Part shown: in pieces, positions 8,741 to 17,213 of the stretch
Numbering within the stretch: position 1 is the first letter of the stretch
Layout of the letters: each line of letters begins with the position of its first letter
Assembly: GCF_003865035.1 (NCBI RefSeq)
Contig: NZ_BHVZ01000001.1
Location: 248,001-312,000, forward strand
DNA: 64,000 nt
Source: Anaerotignum faecicola
GTDB taxonomy: Bacteria > Bacillota > Clostridia > Lachnospirales > Anaerotignaceae
Reading direction: 5' to 3'
Notes under the pieces: generated by a model
Databases searched by the model: none
Seen by the model: the letters and a program-made list of their open reading frames with translations, nothing else
What the model was told of the DNA's origin: nothing
Program-made: the position numbers and the translations under genes

Positions 8741-9769
8741 TTATCTTTGCCCTAGCTTCAAGCTGGGGTTCGCGTTCAAATCCAAACCATCCCTTACTCC
8801 TGCAATATATTCATAGTATGCCGCACAGCCAATCATCGCCGCATTATCGGTACAGAGAATCGGCGCAGGCACGCTCAGATAAAAGCCATTCCTTTCGCAT
8901 GCCTCCTGCATCCTTGTCCGCAGGGCACTGTTGGAGGCAACCCCTCCTGCCAGCGCAATCTTCTTTACGCCATGCGCCTTTGCCGCTTTGATGGTCTTGC
9001 TCACCAGAACCTCTACTACAGATTGCTGAAAGCTTGCCGCAATATCCTCCGGAACAATTTCTGCCCCCATCATTTTCTGCTTATTCACATAATTGAGTAC
9101 CGCCGATTTCAAGCCGCTGAAGCTGAAATCATAGCTGTCCTCCTCCAGAAAAACACGAGGGAATTTCACTGCATCGGGGTTGCCCTTCTTCGCCGCCGCA
9201 TCAATCTTCGGACCTCCGGGATACCCCATGCCAATCGCGCGCGCAACCTTATCATAGGCCTCGCCTGCCGCATCGTCTCTCGTATGTCCCATAATTTCAT
9301 ACTTCCCGTAATCGGAAACATAAACCAGATGGGAATGTCCGCCCGAAACCACCAGTGCCATATAGGGCGGTGCAAAATCCTTATTCTGAATATAGTTCGC
9401 ACAAATATGTCCTTCGATATGGTGTACGCCAATCAAAGGCTTTCCTGCCGCATACGCAATCGCCTTTGCCTCCGCAAGCCCAACCAACAGCGCCCCCACC
9501 AGTCCGGGACCGTAGGTCACGCCGATGGCATCCATTTCTTCCAGTGTCATGTCTGCGTCCGCCAGTGCCTTTTTAATGACACCGTCAATATTTTCGACAT
9601 GCTTTCTGGATGCAATTTCCGGCACAACGCCGCCGTATAGCGTATGCAGGTCAATCTGAGAGGAAATCACATTGGAAAGCACCTCTCTGCCGTTTTTCAC
9701 CACTGCCGCCGCTGTTTCATCACAGGAGCTTTCAATGGCTAATATATAAATATCCTTTTTTTCTTCCAT
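8741..9769 (-). CDS. tsaD: tRNA N6-adenosine threonylcarbamoyltransferase TsaD
   Basis: 342 residues, the expected length for TsaD/Gcp. With TsaB and TsaE it transfers threonylcarbamoyl from TC-AMP to A37 of ANN-decoding tRNAs. The ASKHA-fold signature is seen as IESSCDETA (12-20). The metal-binding HxxxH is H117/H121 in HHIEGH. The later motifs VSGGHS and [12 protein letters not shown] are also present. tsaB, tsaE and rimI are not adjacent in this window. GGAG lies 7 nt before the ATG. The gene is followed by the PspA-like gene and preceded at 33 bp by rnz. Confidence 0.97.
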   Translation of the reverse strand: MEEKKDIYILAIESSCDETAAAVVKNGREVLSNVISSQIDLHTLYGGVVPEIASRKHVENIDGVIKKALADADMTLEEMDAIGVTYGPGLVGALLVGLAEAKAIAYAAGKPLIGVHHIEGHICANYIQNKDFAPPYMALVVSGGHSHLVYVSDYGKYEIMGHTRDDAAGEAYDKVARAIGMGYPGGPKIDAAAKKGNPDAVKFPRVFLEEDSYDFSFSGLKSAVLNYVNKQKMMGAEIVPEDIAASFQQSVVEVLVSKTIKAAKAHGVKKIALAGGVASNSALRTRMQEACERNGFYLSVPAPILCTDNAAMIGCAAYYEYIAGVRDGLDLNANPSLKLGQR

Positions 9770-9802
9770 GATTTTTTCTCCACCGTTTCTTACTTTCGGA
9801 AT

Positions 9803-10714
9803 TTATTTTGGAAATTCAATGGTAATGCACTTGCGCTCCTCGCCCAGCTCCGTCATAGGAAAAATCTCCTGCGCCACCGGCAAATATGCCTCAGGCTCGT
9901 TCAGAGAAGGGCTGAAATGCGTCAGCCACAGCCGTTCCGCGTTTGCATTTTTTGCCATGCGCGCCGCCTCTGAAAAAAGCATGTGCTTGTTTTCTCTTGC
10001 CTTCTGCTTTTTCTCCTCCTCGCCGTACATCCCTTCGCAGATGAAAAGCTGTACGCCCTCCACGAATTTCGTAATACGGTCAACCGGTCTGCTGTCTGTG
10101 CAGTATGCTACGGAAATGCCCTTGCGGTTTTCCCCCATTACCATATCCGCCGTATAAGTCTTGCCCTCATGCTCCACACTGCCTTCCTTTTGCAGCTTAT
10201 TCCAAAGAGGCTTCGGCAGCTTAAGCTGCTCCGCCTTTTTTACATCGAATTTTCCCTTGCGTTTCAAATCAATGCGGTAAGCAAAGCATTTCACCATGTG
10301 GTCGGCAGGGCAGTGATGAATTTCAAACGCCCCCACCCGTATCGGGTTCGGTGCATCCTGTGTCAATTCAATATATTCGATGGGAAAGGGCAGCTCCGGC
10401 GCAATCAAGGTCAGCCCCTCGACAATCCGCTGTAAGCCGACAGGGCCAATCAACGTAAGGGGTTCTGTCCGCCCTGCGTTGCCAATCGTCAGAAGCAGCC
10501 CCGGCAGCCCCGAAATATGGTCGGCATGGAAATGCGTAAAGCAGATCACATCTATCGCCTTAAAGCCCCAGCCGAGCATCTTCATGGTCACCTGCGTTCC
10601 CTCGCCGCAATCAATCAAGGCAAGCCTGCCGTTGAGCCTTGCCAGCATGGCTGTCAGAAAGCGGCTGGGCATGGGCATCATGCCGCCTGTTCCCAGTAAA
10701 CAAATATCTAACAT
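9803..10714 (-). CDS. rnz: Ribonuclease Z
   Basis: 303 residues of metallo-beta-lactamase fold. It is the endonuclease that trims 3' trailers of tRNA precursors lacking an encoded CCA. The zinc motif HFHADH is at 61-66, preceded by GTGGMMP near the N-terminus. Further conserved His and Asp residues are seen near CPADHMVK, CTDS and WLTHFSP. The start at 10714 is chosen because AAAGGAGA lies 7 nt upstream. An open frame continues 67 codons further but lacks homology-like content. Most tRNA genes in this window lack encoded CCA and would be substrates. Confidence 0.94.
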   Translation of the reverse strand: MLDICLLGTGGMMPMPSRFLTAMLARLNGRLALIDCGEGTQVTMKMLGWGFKAIDVICFTHFHADHISGLPGLLLTIGNAGRTEPLTLIGPVGLQRIVEGLTLIAPELPFPIEYIELTQDAPNPIRVGAFEIHHCPADHMVKCFAYRIDLKRKGKFDVKKAEQLKLPKPLWNKLQKEGSVEHEGKTYTADMVMGENRKGISVAYCTDSRPVDRITKFVEGVQLFICEGMYGEEEKKQKARENKHMLFSEAARMAKNANAERLWLTHFSPSLNEPEAYLPVAQEIFPMTELGEERKCITIEFPK

Positions 10715-10816
10715 TCGGTTTCTCCTTTGTATTTCTTCTATAGGTCTCCCTATGTTTCCTCTTTTATCATACCGCAAAAATGGGCAAAATACAATCTTTC
10801 TGCGATAGTTTCTGCA

Positions 10817-10842
10817 ACAGAAAAAGAGGACTTTCGTCCCCT
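10817..10842 (-). terminator. Intrinsic terminator overlapping the stop codon of the stalk-domain gene
   Basis: On the minus strand AGGGGAC-GAAA-GTCCTCT forms a 7-bp stem with a GNRA tetraloop, followed by TTTTTCT. The first stem base overlaps the TAA stop at 10842-10844. Confidence 0.7.
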
Positions 10843-11789
10843 TATTCCACAGTAAATGTACCATACAGTGTATAATTTGTCGTGATTTCAGCATCGTATG
10901 TGCTGCCGAGACCATCTCCGCGGAAATAGAAATTCGGCTCGGCTACAGTGGTTGCATAATAGAAATCATACGCTTTTTTATCCGGATTCTTCCGCAGCGC
11001 CGCTTTAGCCGCCGATGCTTGATACCCCCCGTAATAATAGGTGAAAGAAAATGGAATTCCCATGCGGTATACGCCTGCCGCAAGCCCCCTTTTTGTCTTT
11101 TTCTCGATTGTGGACATGCCGTTTTCGCCTGTTTCGCTTCTGGTTGGCTGCATCGAAAGCTCTGTCCCCGTCTTTGGTTCTTCCTTTGCCACGCATTCCC
11201 AGCCGTTTTCTGTCAGCCGTTCCAGTGTAAATGCGTTTCCGTACAGAAAGCTCTGCGGCTCTTTATTGTTTATCGTTCCCTGCAAACTGTTTGTTTTTTT
11301 ATCATATTCCACCGTCAACGTCACATCTGGCGTTCTTAACTCCTTCAGATAAATCCAATCAGAACCCAAGAATCTGTCCCATGTCATAGTATATCCCATT
11401 TCATTTGCAAACTCCCGTACAGGCAGAAAGCATTTCCCGTTCTCGCGATTGATTTTATACCCCAAATACAGTCTGTCTTTCTCCTTCGCTGTTACATCCA
11501 GCATACCATCCGCCTGCAAAACAACCGTCCGTTCCATCTGCCGTTCCGCATCCTCTGCCACGGTTTTCGTTGTAAACAGCAGGCTCTCTCCCAGATTCGT
11601 CATCTGACTTCCCGTCATTTCTGCCAAGTCCTCCGCAGAAAACAGCCATTTTCCGTTCTTTTGCATCGCTGTGTCCTGCAGAAAAAATTCCTGCCTGTTT
11701 ACCAGAACAATCGGATTTCGCTCCGCCGCAAATGCCGTTGTTCCCATTACCATACTCATCGCTAATGCCAGACAAGCCGCCCTTTTCAT
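10842..11789 (-). CDS. Secreted stalk-domain (copper amine oxidase N-like) protein with Ig-like C-terminus
   Basis: 315 residues. A signal peptide is clear (MKRAACLALAMSMVMGTTAFAA, in part, with cleavage near residue 22). Two regions (about 25-80 and 90-150) match the repeat style of Clostridial 'stalk' domains: a VLVNRQEF-type strand, then disordered, then FLPVREFANEMGYTMTWD. A C-terminal beta-rich part (about 155-315) resembles the Ig-like domain found in lipoproteins and bypass-of-resistance proteins (EKKTKRGLAAGVYRMGIPF). No enzyme motif is present. It is probably a cell-surface or exported binding protein and is monocistronic. Function unknown. Confidence 0.75.
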   Translation of the reverse strand: MKRAACLALAMSMVMGTTAFAAERNPIVLVNRQEFFLQDTAMQKNGKWLFSAEDLAEMTGSQMTNLGESLLFTTKTVAEDAERQMERTVVLQADGMLDVTAKEKDRLYLGYKINRENGKCFLPVREFANEMGYTMTWDRFLGSDWIYLKELRTPDVTLTVEYDKKTNSLQGTINNKEPQSFLYGNAFTLERLTENGWECVAKEEPKTGTELSMQPTRSETGENGMSTIEKKTKRGLAAGVYRMGIPFSFTYYYGGYQASAAKAALRKNPDKKAYDFYYATTVAEPNFYFRGDGLGSTYDAEITTNYTLYGTFTVE

Positions 11790-11974
11790 ACCACATCCTC
11801 CTTCTCCTGATTCATAATTTTTATGCTTTTTTCCCTTTCCTCTACCATAGCATCCTTTTTCGCTTTGCAGGTTACACGCTCCTTACAAATTTCTTACGAC
11901 TTTCTTAAGATTTTTCCGAAAAGCGCATTCCTTCCTCTGCCCGAAAAAAAATCCGTTTTTTCTGCTTATTTTCC

Positions 11975-12003
11975 TTGCAAATCGTTTGCTTTTCTGCTAA
12001 AAT
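11975..12003 (+). promoter_or_regulatory. Sigma-A-type promoter of rpmB
   Basis: TTGCAA (11975-11980), a 17-nt spacer and TAAAAT (11998-12003), with the L28 start codon 44 nt further on. Confidence 0.65.
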
Positions 12004-12047
12004 ATCTTTGTTATGTCACATAGGCGAGGTTGAAGGAGGTGCAGACA

Positions 12048-12251
12048 ATGGCTAAATGTGCGATTTGTGAAAAAGGCCAGATTACAGGTCATAGAATCAG
12101 TATTGAACGTTCCCAGGTAAGTAGACGTGCGAATAGAAAATGGAAACCCAACGTAAAGAAGGTTAAAATCGTTGAAGACAACGGCAATGTAAAATCTATT
12201 TACGTTTGCACAAGATGTATGCGTTCCAACAAGATTACACGCGCAATCTAA
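12048..12251 (+). CDS. rpmB: 50S ribosomal protein L28
   Basis: 67 residues, basic, normal for L28. It has the zinc-ribbon (C+) form, with C4/C7 and C54/C57 as the four ligands. The conserved IERSQVSRRANRKWKPN stretch is in the middle. ATG at 12048 is taken because GAAGGAGGTG ends 7 nt before it; an upstream in-frame start would place the ribosome binding site inside the gene. Monocistronic, with its own promoter and strong terminator. Zinc-containing ribosomal proteins are replaced under zinc limitation in some bacteria; no Zur site was recognised here. Confidence 0.97.
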   Translation: MAKCAICEKGQITGHRISIERSQVSRRANRKWKPNVKKVKIVEDNGNVKSIYVCTRCMRSNKITRAI

Positions 12252-12267
12252 TTCCAAGCGAATGATA

Positions 12268-12308
12268 AAAGCCATTCTTTTTGATTTTAAAAAGAACGGC
12301 TTTTTTTC
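12268..12308 (+). terminator. Intrinsic terminator of rpmB
   Basis: A long AAAAGCC.TTCTTTTT / AAAAAGAACGGCTTTT stem with a T-run begins 17 nt after the L28 stop codon. Confidence 0.85.
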
Positions 12309-12329
12309 GTATATAGAAATATAGAAGAA

Positions 12330-12500
12330 TCAGCATCTTCTGTTCTGACTGATGAGCCATACCCCCAGCCCGACAAATCCCATCCCAATCAGAAAAACGC
12401 ATTTCGGGATCAGACATGCAAGAAGCATCCCCAGTCCAATGGCAATCAGCACAACACCGCCCAGCCATTTGATGGGCGCGCCGTTACATCTTCTTCGCAT
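12330..12500 (-). CDS. Small two-segment membrane protein
   Basis: 56 residues. A basic N-terminus (MRRRCNGAPIKW) is followed by two hydrophobic stretches, about 14-29 and 32-49, with short turns, and it ends SQNRRC. The ATG at 12500 is preceded by AGGGGGGATTGGA, an acceptable ribosome binding site; an ATG 51 nt further upstream lacks one. It lies between the L28 terminator and the thiN terminator, so it would need its own promoter, which I do not see clearly. Function unknown, and the coding call itself is moderate. Confidence 0.5.
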   Translation of the reverse strand: MRRRCNGAPIKWLGGVVLIAIGLGMLLACLIPKCVFLIGMGFVGLGVWLISQNRRC

Positions 12501-12548
12501 TCCAATCCCCCCTCTTATCATTGATATGCACGCCGCCTTACAAATGTG

Positions 12549-12582
12549 CAAAAAGCCCCCAACCGTTTTTGGTCGGGGGCTT
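12549..12582 (-). terminator. Intrinsic terminator ending the yugP-independent thiN operon
   Basis: On the minus strand AGCCCCCGACC-AAAAA-CGGTTGGGGGCT is followed by TTTTT. It lies 12 nt after the thiN stop and closes the rsmB-to-thiN run of genes. Confidence 0.88.
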
Positions 12583-12593
12583 CTTCTTTTGTT

Positions 12594-13232
12594 TTAATCT
12601 CTGGAACGAATCACATAAAGATAGCCACTCTTGATATCAATTGTTGCGGTTTCCTCCGCCAGTACATTGCTGACCGCAATATAATCGCCATCCAGCGTCA
12701 GTGTCGCATCCGTCAGGGGATAAGAAAAGCCCTGTAGCGTAATGCCTGTGACCTCCATGGAAAGGGGCAGTGTGGAAACCAAATCCCCCACCTTGCCATG
12801 CAGTGTCAGGTGCTGATCAATCACCTCTACACAGTTTTTATCATCCACCAAACGCGCACGCACGCCCTTTTTCAGAAGAGAAAGCAGATAATGCGCATTG
12901 GCAAGCGTATGGTCAAATCTGTCCCCAATACCGCCGAACAGCACAAGGTCTGTCGCGCCCAGCTCCAGTGCCAGAATAATCCCAAGCTCCATGTCGGTTT
13001 CGTTTTTTCTGGTCGGGAACTGCCGAATGGGGATATTTTTCGCCTTATAATATTCCAGAACCTCCGAGGCTGTGGAATCAAAATCCCCTACGATATAATC
13101 GGGGTCAATGCCCAGTGCCTTTGCATGACGCATCCCTGCATCGCAGCAGATGACCGCATCTGCGCCATCCATATAGCTCTCACAAAAGCTGTAATCTCTG
13201 ATTTCCGCTCCCGCAAAAAGAATTACCTTCAT
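12594..13232 (-). CDS. thiN: Thiamine diphosphokinase
   Basis: 212 residues. It transfers pyrophosphate from ATP to thiamine, giving thiamine diphosphate. Motifs expected of the TPK catalytic domain are seen: CCDAGMRHA near 29-37, VGDFDS at 48-53 and the NETDMELG block near 75. A beta-barrel thiamine-binding C-terminus (STLPLSMEVTGITLQGFSYPL) follows. It is the last gene of the run rsmB-rlmN-stp-prkC-rsgA-rpe-thiN, a common Clostridial order. Its ATG lies 2 nt past the rpe TAA, and the rpe tail provides AAGGAG, so translation is coupled. Confidence 0.94.
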   Translation of the reverse strand: MKVILFAGAEIRDYSFCESYMDGADAVICCDAGMRHAKALGIDPDYIVGDFDSTASEVLEYYKAKNIPIRQFPTRKNETDMELGIILALELGATDLVLFGGIGDRFDHTLANAHYLLSLLKKGVRARLVDDKNCVEVIDQHLTLHGKVGDLVSTLPLSMEVTGITLQGFSYPLTDATLTLDGDYIAVSNVLAEETATIDIKSGYLYVIRSRD

Positions 13233-13234
13233 CG

Positions 13235-13900
13235 TTATTCATACTCCTTAAAAATGTCCAGAAAGCCCTTTGCCGCGCCTGCAATATCCTCCTTGCCGAA
13301 TACCGCAGAGCCTGCAACAATCACGTTTGCGCCTGCATCCAGAACCTCGCGCACATTATCGAGTGTCACGCCGCCGTCTACCTCAATATCGAACTCCAGA
13401 CCCAGCTCCTTTTTCCATTCTGCCAGCTGTCTGATTTTAGAAACATGCTGTGCCATGAATTTCTGTCCGCCAAAGCCGGGCTCAACCGTCATGACCAGAA
13501 CCATATCCACATCCTTCAGGAAGGGATATACCACCTCAACAGGCGTTCTGGGGTTAATGGTAATGCCTGCCTTTGCGCCCGTTGCCTTAATCTGCTGAAT
13601 CACCTCTGCGGGATATTTCGTTGCCTCCACATGGAAGTTGATAATATCCGCACCGGCTTTTCTGAATTCCTCTACATATTTTTCAGGCTCCACAATCATC
13701 AGATGTGCATCAAAAACCATATTGCTGTGCTTTCTGATGCTCTTAATCACAGGAATCCCAAAGGAAATATTGGGAACAAAAATCCCATCCATCACATCCA
13801 GATGGATATACTGCGTGCCTGCGTCCTCGACCAGCTTTAATTGCTCCGCTACCTTGCCAAAATCAATGGAAAGCATGGAGGGGGAAAGTTTCGTTTTCAT
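13235..13900 (-). CDS. rpe: Ribulose-phosphate 3-epimerase
   Basis: 221 residues of TIM-barrel fold, interconverting ribulose-5-phosphate and xylulose-5-phosphate in the pentose phosphate pathway. It shows the HLDVMDG metal-binding motif (about 33-39), FDAHLM, MTVEPGFGGQKF and DGGVTLDN, with the phosphate-binding NVIVAGSAVFG near the C-terminus. It is embedded in the rsgA-rpe-thiN segment common in Firmicutes. AGAGGAGATTC precedes the ATG, and the rsgA stop is 3 nt upstream, so the genes are tightly packed. Confidence 0.96.
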   Translation of the reverse strand: MKTKLSPSMLSIDFGKVAEQLKLVEDAGTQYIHLDVMDGIFVPNISFGIPVIKSIRKHSNMVFDAHLMIVEPEKYVEEFRKAGADIINFHVEATKYPAEVIQQIKATGAKAGITINPRTPVEVVYPFLKDVDMVLVMTVEPGFGGQKFMAQHVSKIRQLAEWKKELGLEFDIEVDGGVTLDNVREVLDAGANVIVAGSAVFGKEDIAGAAKGFLDIFKEYE

Positions 13901-13903
13901 GGG

Positions 13904-14785
13904 TTAGAATCTCCTCTCTTCTTCTTCCTTACGTTCATGATAAATCGTAACATATCTCTCATATCTCATCGGATGGATTGCCTTGCCAATCTGCTCCTTT
14001 ACGGCACAATCCGGTTCATTGATATGCACACAGCCGTTGTAATAGCATGCATGCACAAAGGGCAGAAATTCCCGAAAATGATACTGCAGCTTTTCCGAGG
14101 GAATATGCGTCAGATACAGAGAGGTAAACCCCGGAGAATCCACGATATAGCTTTTCTCTGTGATCTGAATCAGCTCTGCATGTCGCGTGGTGTGCTTCCC
14201 GCGCTGTATCTTTTCGCTGATTTCGCCCGTATTTAATTCCAGTCCGGGGAAGGCTTTATTGATTAAGCTGCTTTTGCCAACCCCCGAAGGTCCTGCGAAT
14301 ACAGAAATCTTGTTTTCCAGAGCAGTACGCAGTGCATCAATGCCGATTTCCTTTTCCGCACTTGTGCAGATAACGGCATAGCCTGCATCCCGATACATTT
14401 CTGCCGCCGCCAGATAATTCTCCTTTTTATCCTTGTCGATTTTATTGATAACAATTACGATATCCAACTCCTGTTCCTCTGCCAGCAGCAGAAACCTGTC
14501 CAGCAAATCCAGATTCATATTCGGGCTTTTTGCCGCAAATACAATCACCGCCTGATCCACATTGGACACCCTTGGACGGATGAGCTCATTCCTTCTGGGC
14601 AGAATTTCATCCAGACTGCCCTTTTTCTTTTCCTCATCCAGAACAGAAATCCGCACCGCATCGCCTACGGTCGGGCGAATCCCCTCCTTGCGGAAGATGC
14701 CTCTCGCCCGACATTCGTATACGCCGCGTTCCGTATCAATATAATAAAAACCGCCAATTCCCTTTAAAATTACGCCTTCCAGCAT
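13904..14785 (-). CDS. rsgA: Ribosome small subunit-dependent GTPase RsgA
   Basis: 293 residues. It is a circularly permuted GTPase that checks late 30S maturation. An OB domain (about 1-65) is followed by G4 NKID at 114-117, then G1 GPSGVGKS at 165-172 and G3 DSPGF at 216-220, the permuted order that marks the family. A C-terminal zinc site is C247, C252, H254 and C260. AAGGTGAATCT precedes the ATG. It sits 19 bp after prkC. In Bacillus the neighbouring PASTA kinase phosphorylates this GTPase, which fits the conserved gene order. Confidence 0.97.
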   Translation of the reverse strand: MLEGVILKGIGGFYYIDTERGVYECRARGIFRKEGIRPTVGDAVRISVLDEEKKKGSLDEILPRRNELIRPRVSNVDQAVIVFAAKSPNMNLDLLDRFLLLAEEQELDIVIVINKIDKDKKENYLAAAEMYRDAGYAVICTSAEKEIGIDALRTALENKISVFAGPSGVGKSSLINKAFPGLELNTGEISEKIQRGKHTTRHAELIQITEKSYIVDSPGFTSLYLTHIPSEKLQYHFREFLPFVHACYYNGCVHINEPDCAVKEQIGKAIHPMRYERYVTIYHERKEEEERRF

Positions 14786-14804
14786 AGATTCACCTTTATC
14801 CTTA

Positions 14805-17195
14805 TCATCCGGAGAAGTTTACACTCTGCGACCACTGCTGCACATTATCAATATAGCAGGTAACCGTACCACTGCCCTTACCCGTTACGGAAACGCTGTA
14901 AGGGAATTCGGAGGCATCTCTGTAGGTGTCTACCACAGGGTATACTCCGTCCGCATCCTCTTTTACCACACGCACATAAACAGAGCCTTCGCTGCCGCTG
15001 GGTGCGTTAATTGTGAAATATTTTGTGCCCTGTGTCTGGGTATTGGAGGAAGGCTTATTGTTTTCATTCTCCTGCGTATCCGCGCCGCTGCTGACAACCA
15101 GATTAACCACACTGCCGCTCGGTACGGATTTATTCGCCGCCACGGTCTGCGTGATAACCTTGCCCTCTGCCACCTTATCGCTTGCCGCATAAGATACATT
15201 CCCGACCGTTAAGCCAACCGCTGTCAGGGAAGCCTTTGCATCCTCCAGTGTATCATTTACAACATTGGGTACGGTAACATTGGTATCCTCGTCCCCCTTG
15301 CTGATGGTCAGAATAATGCGGCTCTTTGCCGTAATAGAAGCACCGGCTTCGGGCTCCTGCTTGATAACCTCAGAGGGCTTTGCATCTGCGTCATGCACAT
15401 AGCGAATCTCTGCCACGTCCCCAACCAGACGGGTAATGGCTTCGATTGCCGCATTTTCGCTCTTGCCAACCACATTCGGCATTTCCTCCTCTGTCAATCC
15501 AAGGCTGACCTTTACGCCGATTTTGGTACCTTCACCAATCATCGTCCCTTCGTTGACAGATTGATAAATGATACAGCCTGTGTCATAGAAGCTGCTGTAG
15601 TCCTCCCCCTCCTGCACAAGGGTAATCCCCATTTTTTCCGCTTCCTTTACTGCTTCATCGTAATCCATCCCTAAGAACAGGGGGGTTTCGATATTCTTAT
15701 CACTGGAAATAAAGCCGCCAAAGCCGCCGCCCATAAATTTAATGCCGACAACGGAAATCACACCAATCAGCACCAATGCCGTAATTACAGCCGCAATCAC
15801 AACCTTACGTTCTGCCTTTCTGTCATGCTCGTTATCAAAATCCCCTTCGGTTCTGGGGTTTCTGCGAATTTTTCCGGGTCGTCTGCTTGCCTTCACAGGC
15901 TCCGATTTTACATATTCATTTTCATAATCATCCTCTTTGGAGATATGCTTCATTTTCAGCTTTTTACCGTATTTTTCAAGTCCTGCCAGAGGGGTATGTG
16001 CCTCCTCCTCCACAGGGTTCTCCTGTGCGAAATCATCAAGCGGCTCAGCTGCGTTTTCCGCCGCATGGCGGTGGCTTGCATGGTGTCCCTCCGCATGTGC
16101 GTGTTCTGCATAGCTGTGTTCCGCATGTGGACGCTCCGCGTGGCTGCGGATATATTCCAACTCCTTCGGGTCAGCCGGCTTTGTTTCCTGCGGTGTTTCC
16201 ACTGCGGCCTGTGCCGCCTTTTCCATTTCCGTTTTCTCCTGCGCTTCACGCAGTCTGGCTGCCGCCTCTGCCCTTCTGGACATCCGCACGCCTGCCGCAC
16301 CAGCCGCCGCTGCACCAACCGCTGCCGCTTTCTTTTCCGCAGGCTTTTCTTCCTTTGCGGAACCGTTCAGCTCCGCTCTGGCACGAATCAGGTCTGCCAA
16401 GAGAAGGTCAATGCTTGCATAGCGTTCATCTGCCTTTTTCATCGTTGCCTTGCGGATGATCCCCTCCAGAGAGCGCGTACAGTTCGGGTTATACTGGCGG
16501 ATATCCGGCAGCTCGTCATTGATATGCATCAATGCAATGCTGACGGAATTGTTGCCCTGAAACGGCAATACGCCTGTAATCATTTCAAACATCGTGATAC
16601 CCAGAGAATAGATATCGCTTTTTTCATCCACATAGCCGCCTCTTGCCTGCTCAGGGGAGAAATAATGCACAGAGCCCGCCGCATTTGCCGTTGTTGTCAT
16701 GGTGGATGCGGTTGCCGCTCTGGCAATACCAAAATCCGTCACCTTTACCACGCCGTCTGTCCCTACCAGAATATTCTGGGGCTTGATATCTCTATGTACG
16801 ATGTGCGCCTTATGCGCCTGACTCAGCGCAGAGGCAATCTGAATTGCCACATTGATAGTAGAACGGGAATCAAAGGGTGCTTTTTCCTTGATTGCCTTCT
16901 TCAGTGTATCCCCGTGGATGTATTCATTAACGATATAATTAATATCTCCGTCCTCGCCCACATCATACGCTCTTACGATATTCGGATGGGATAATCTTGC
17001 AACGGAGCATGCCTCGGAACGAAAGCGTTCAATAAATTCCTCGTCCCCGACAAATTCCTCCCGCAAAACCTTCACCGTAACATAACGATCCAGCTTTCTG
17101 TCTCTGCCTCTGTAAACAACTGCCATGCCGCCGGAACCGATTTTTTCTAATATTTCGTATCTGCCGCTTAGGACAGTACCCGGATTCAATAACAT
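14805..17195 (-). CDS. prkC: PASTA-domain Ser/Thr protein kinase (PrkC/PknB family, Stk1)
   Basis: 796 residues, longer than B. subtilis PrkC (648). The kinase domain spans about 13-272: glycine loop IGSGGMA, K42, HRDIKPQN at 134-141, DFG at 154-156 and an activation loop rich in Thr (163-170). A juxtamembrane linker of about 190 residues contains an Ala/Glu-rich part and a histidine-rich tract (352-377). One membrane helix is at 464-485. Outside are three PASTA repeats (about 501-567, 568-635, 639-704), a Ser/Asn-rich spacer and an extra C-terminal beta domain (about 723-796). The PASTA repeats of this family sense muropeptides or lipid II. The partner phosphatase is the next gene upstream. 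Confidence 0.96.
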   Translation of the reverse strand: MLLNPGTVLSGRYEILEKIGSGGMAVVYRGRDRKLDRYVTVKVLREEFVGDEEFIERFRSEACSVARLSHPNIVRAYDVGEDGDINYIVNEYIHGDTLKKAIKEKAPFDSRSTINVAIQIASALSQAHKAHIVHRDIKPQNILVGTDGVVKVTDFGIARAATASTMTTTANAAGSVHYFSPEQARGGYVDEKSDIYSLGITMFEMITGVLPFQGNNSVSIALMHINDELPDIRQYNPNCTRSLEGIIRKATMKKADERYASIDLLLADLIRARAELNGSAKEEKPAEKKAAAVGAAAAGAAGVRMSRRAEAAARLREAQEKTEMEKAAQAAVETPQETKPADPKELEYIRSHAERPHAEHSYAEHAHAEGHHASHRHAAENAAEPLDDFAQENPVEEEAHTPLAGLEKYGKKLKMKHISKEDDYENEYVKSEPVKASRRPGKIRRNPRTEGDFDNEHDRKAERKVVIAAVITALVLIGVISVVGIKFMGGGFGGFISSDKNIETPLFLGMDYDEAVKEAEKMGITLVQEGEDYSSFYDTGCIIYQSVNEGTMIGEGTKIGVKVSLGLTEEEMPNVVGKSENAAIEAITRLVGDVAEIRYVHDADAKPSEVIKQEPEAGASITAKSRIILTISKGDEDTNVTVPNVVNDTLEDAKASLTAVGLTVGNVSYAASDKVAEGKVITQTVAANKSVPSGSVVNLVVSSGADTQENENNKPSSNTQTQGTKYFTINAPSGSEGSVYVRVVKEDADGVYPVVDTYRDASEFPYSVSVTGKGSGTVTCYIDNVQQWSQSVNFSG

Positions 17196-17213
17196 CAGTT
17201 TGTAACCTCCTAC

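Noticed and set aside
10715..10915. 67-codon N-terminal extension of RNase Z
   Set aside because: The family starts at MLDICLLGTGG, and AAAGGAGA precedes exactly that ATG.
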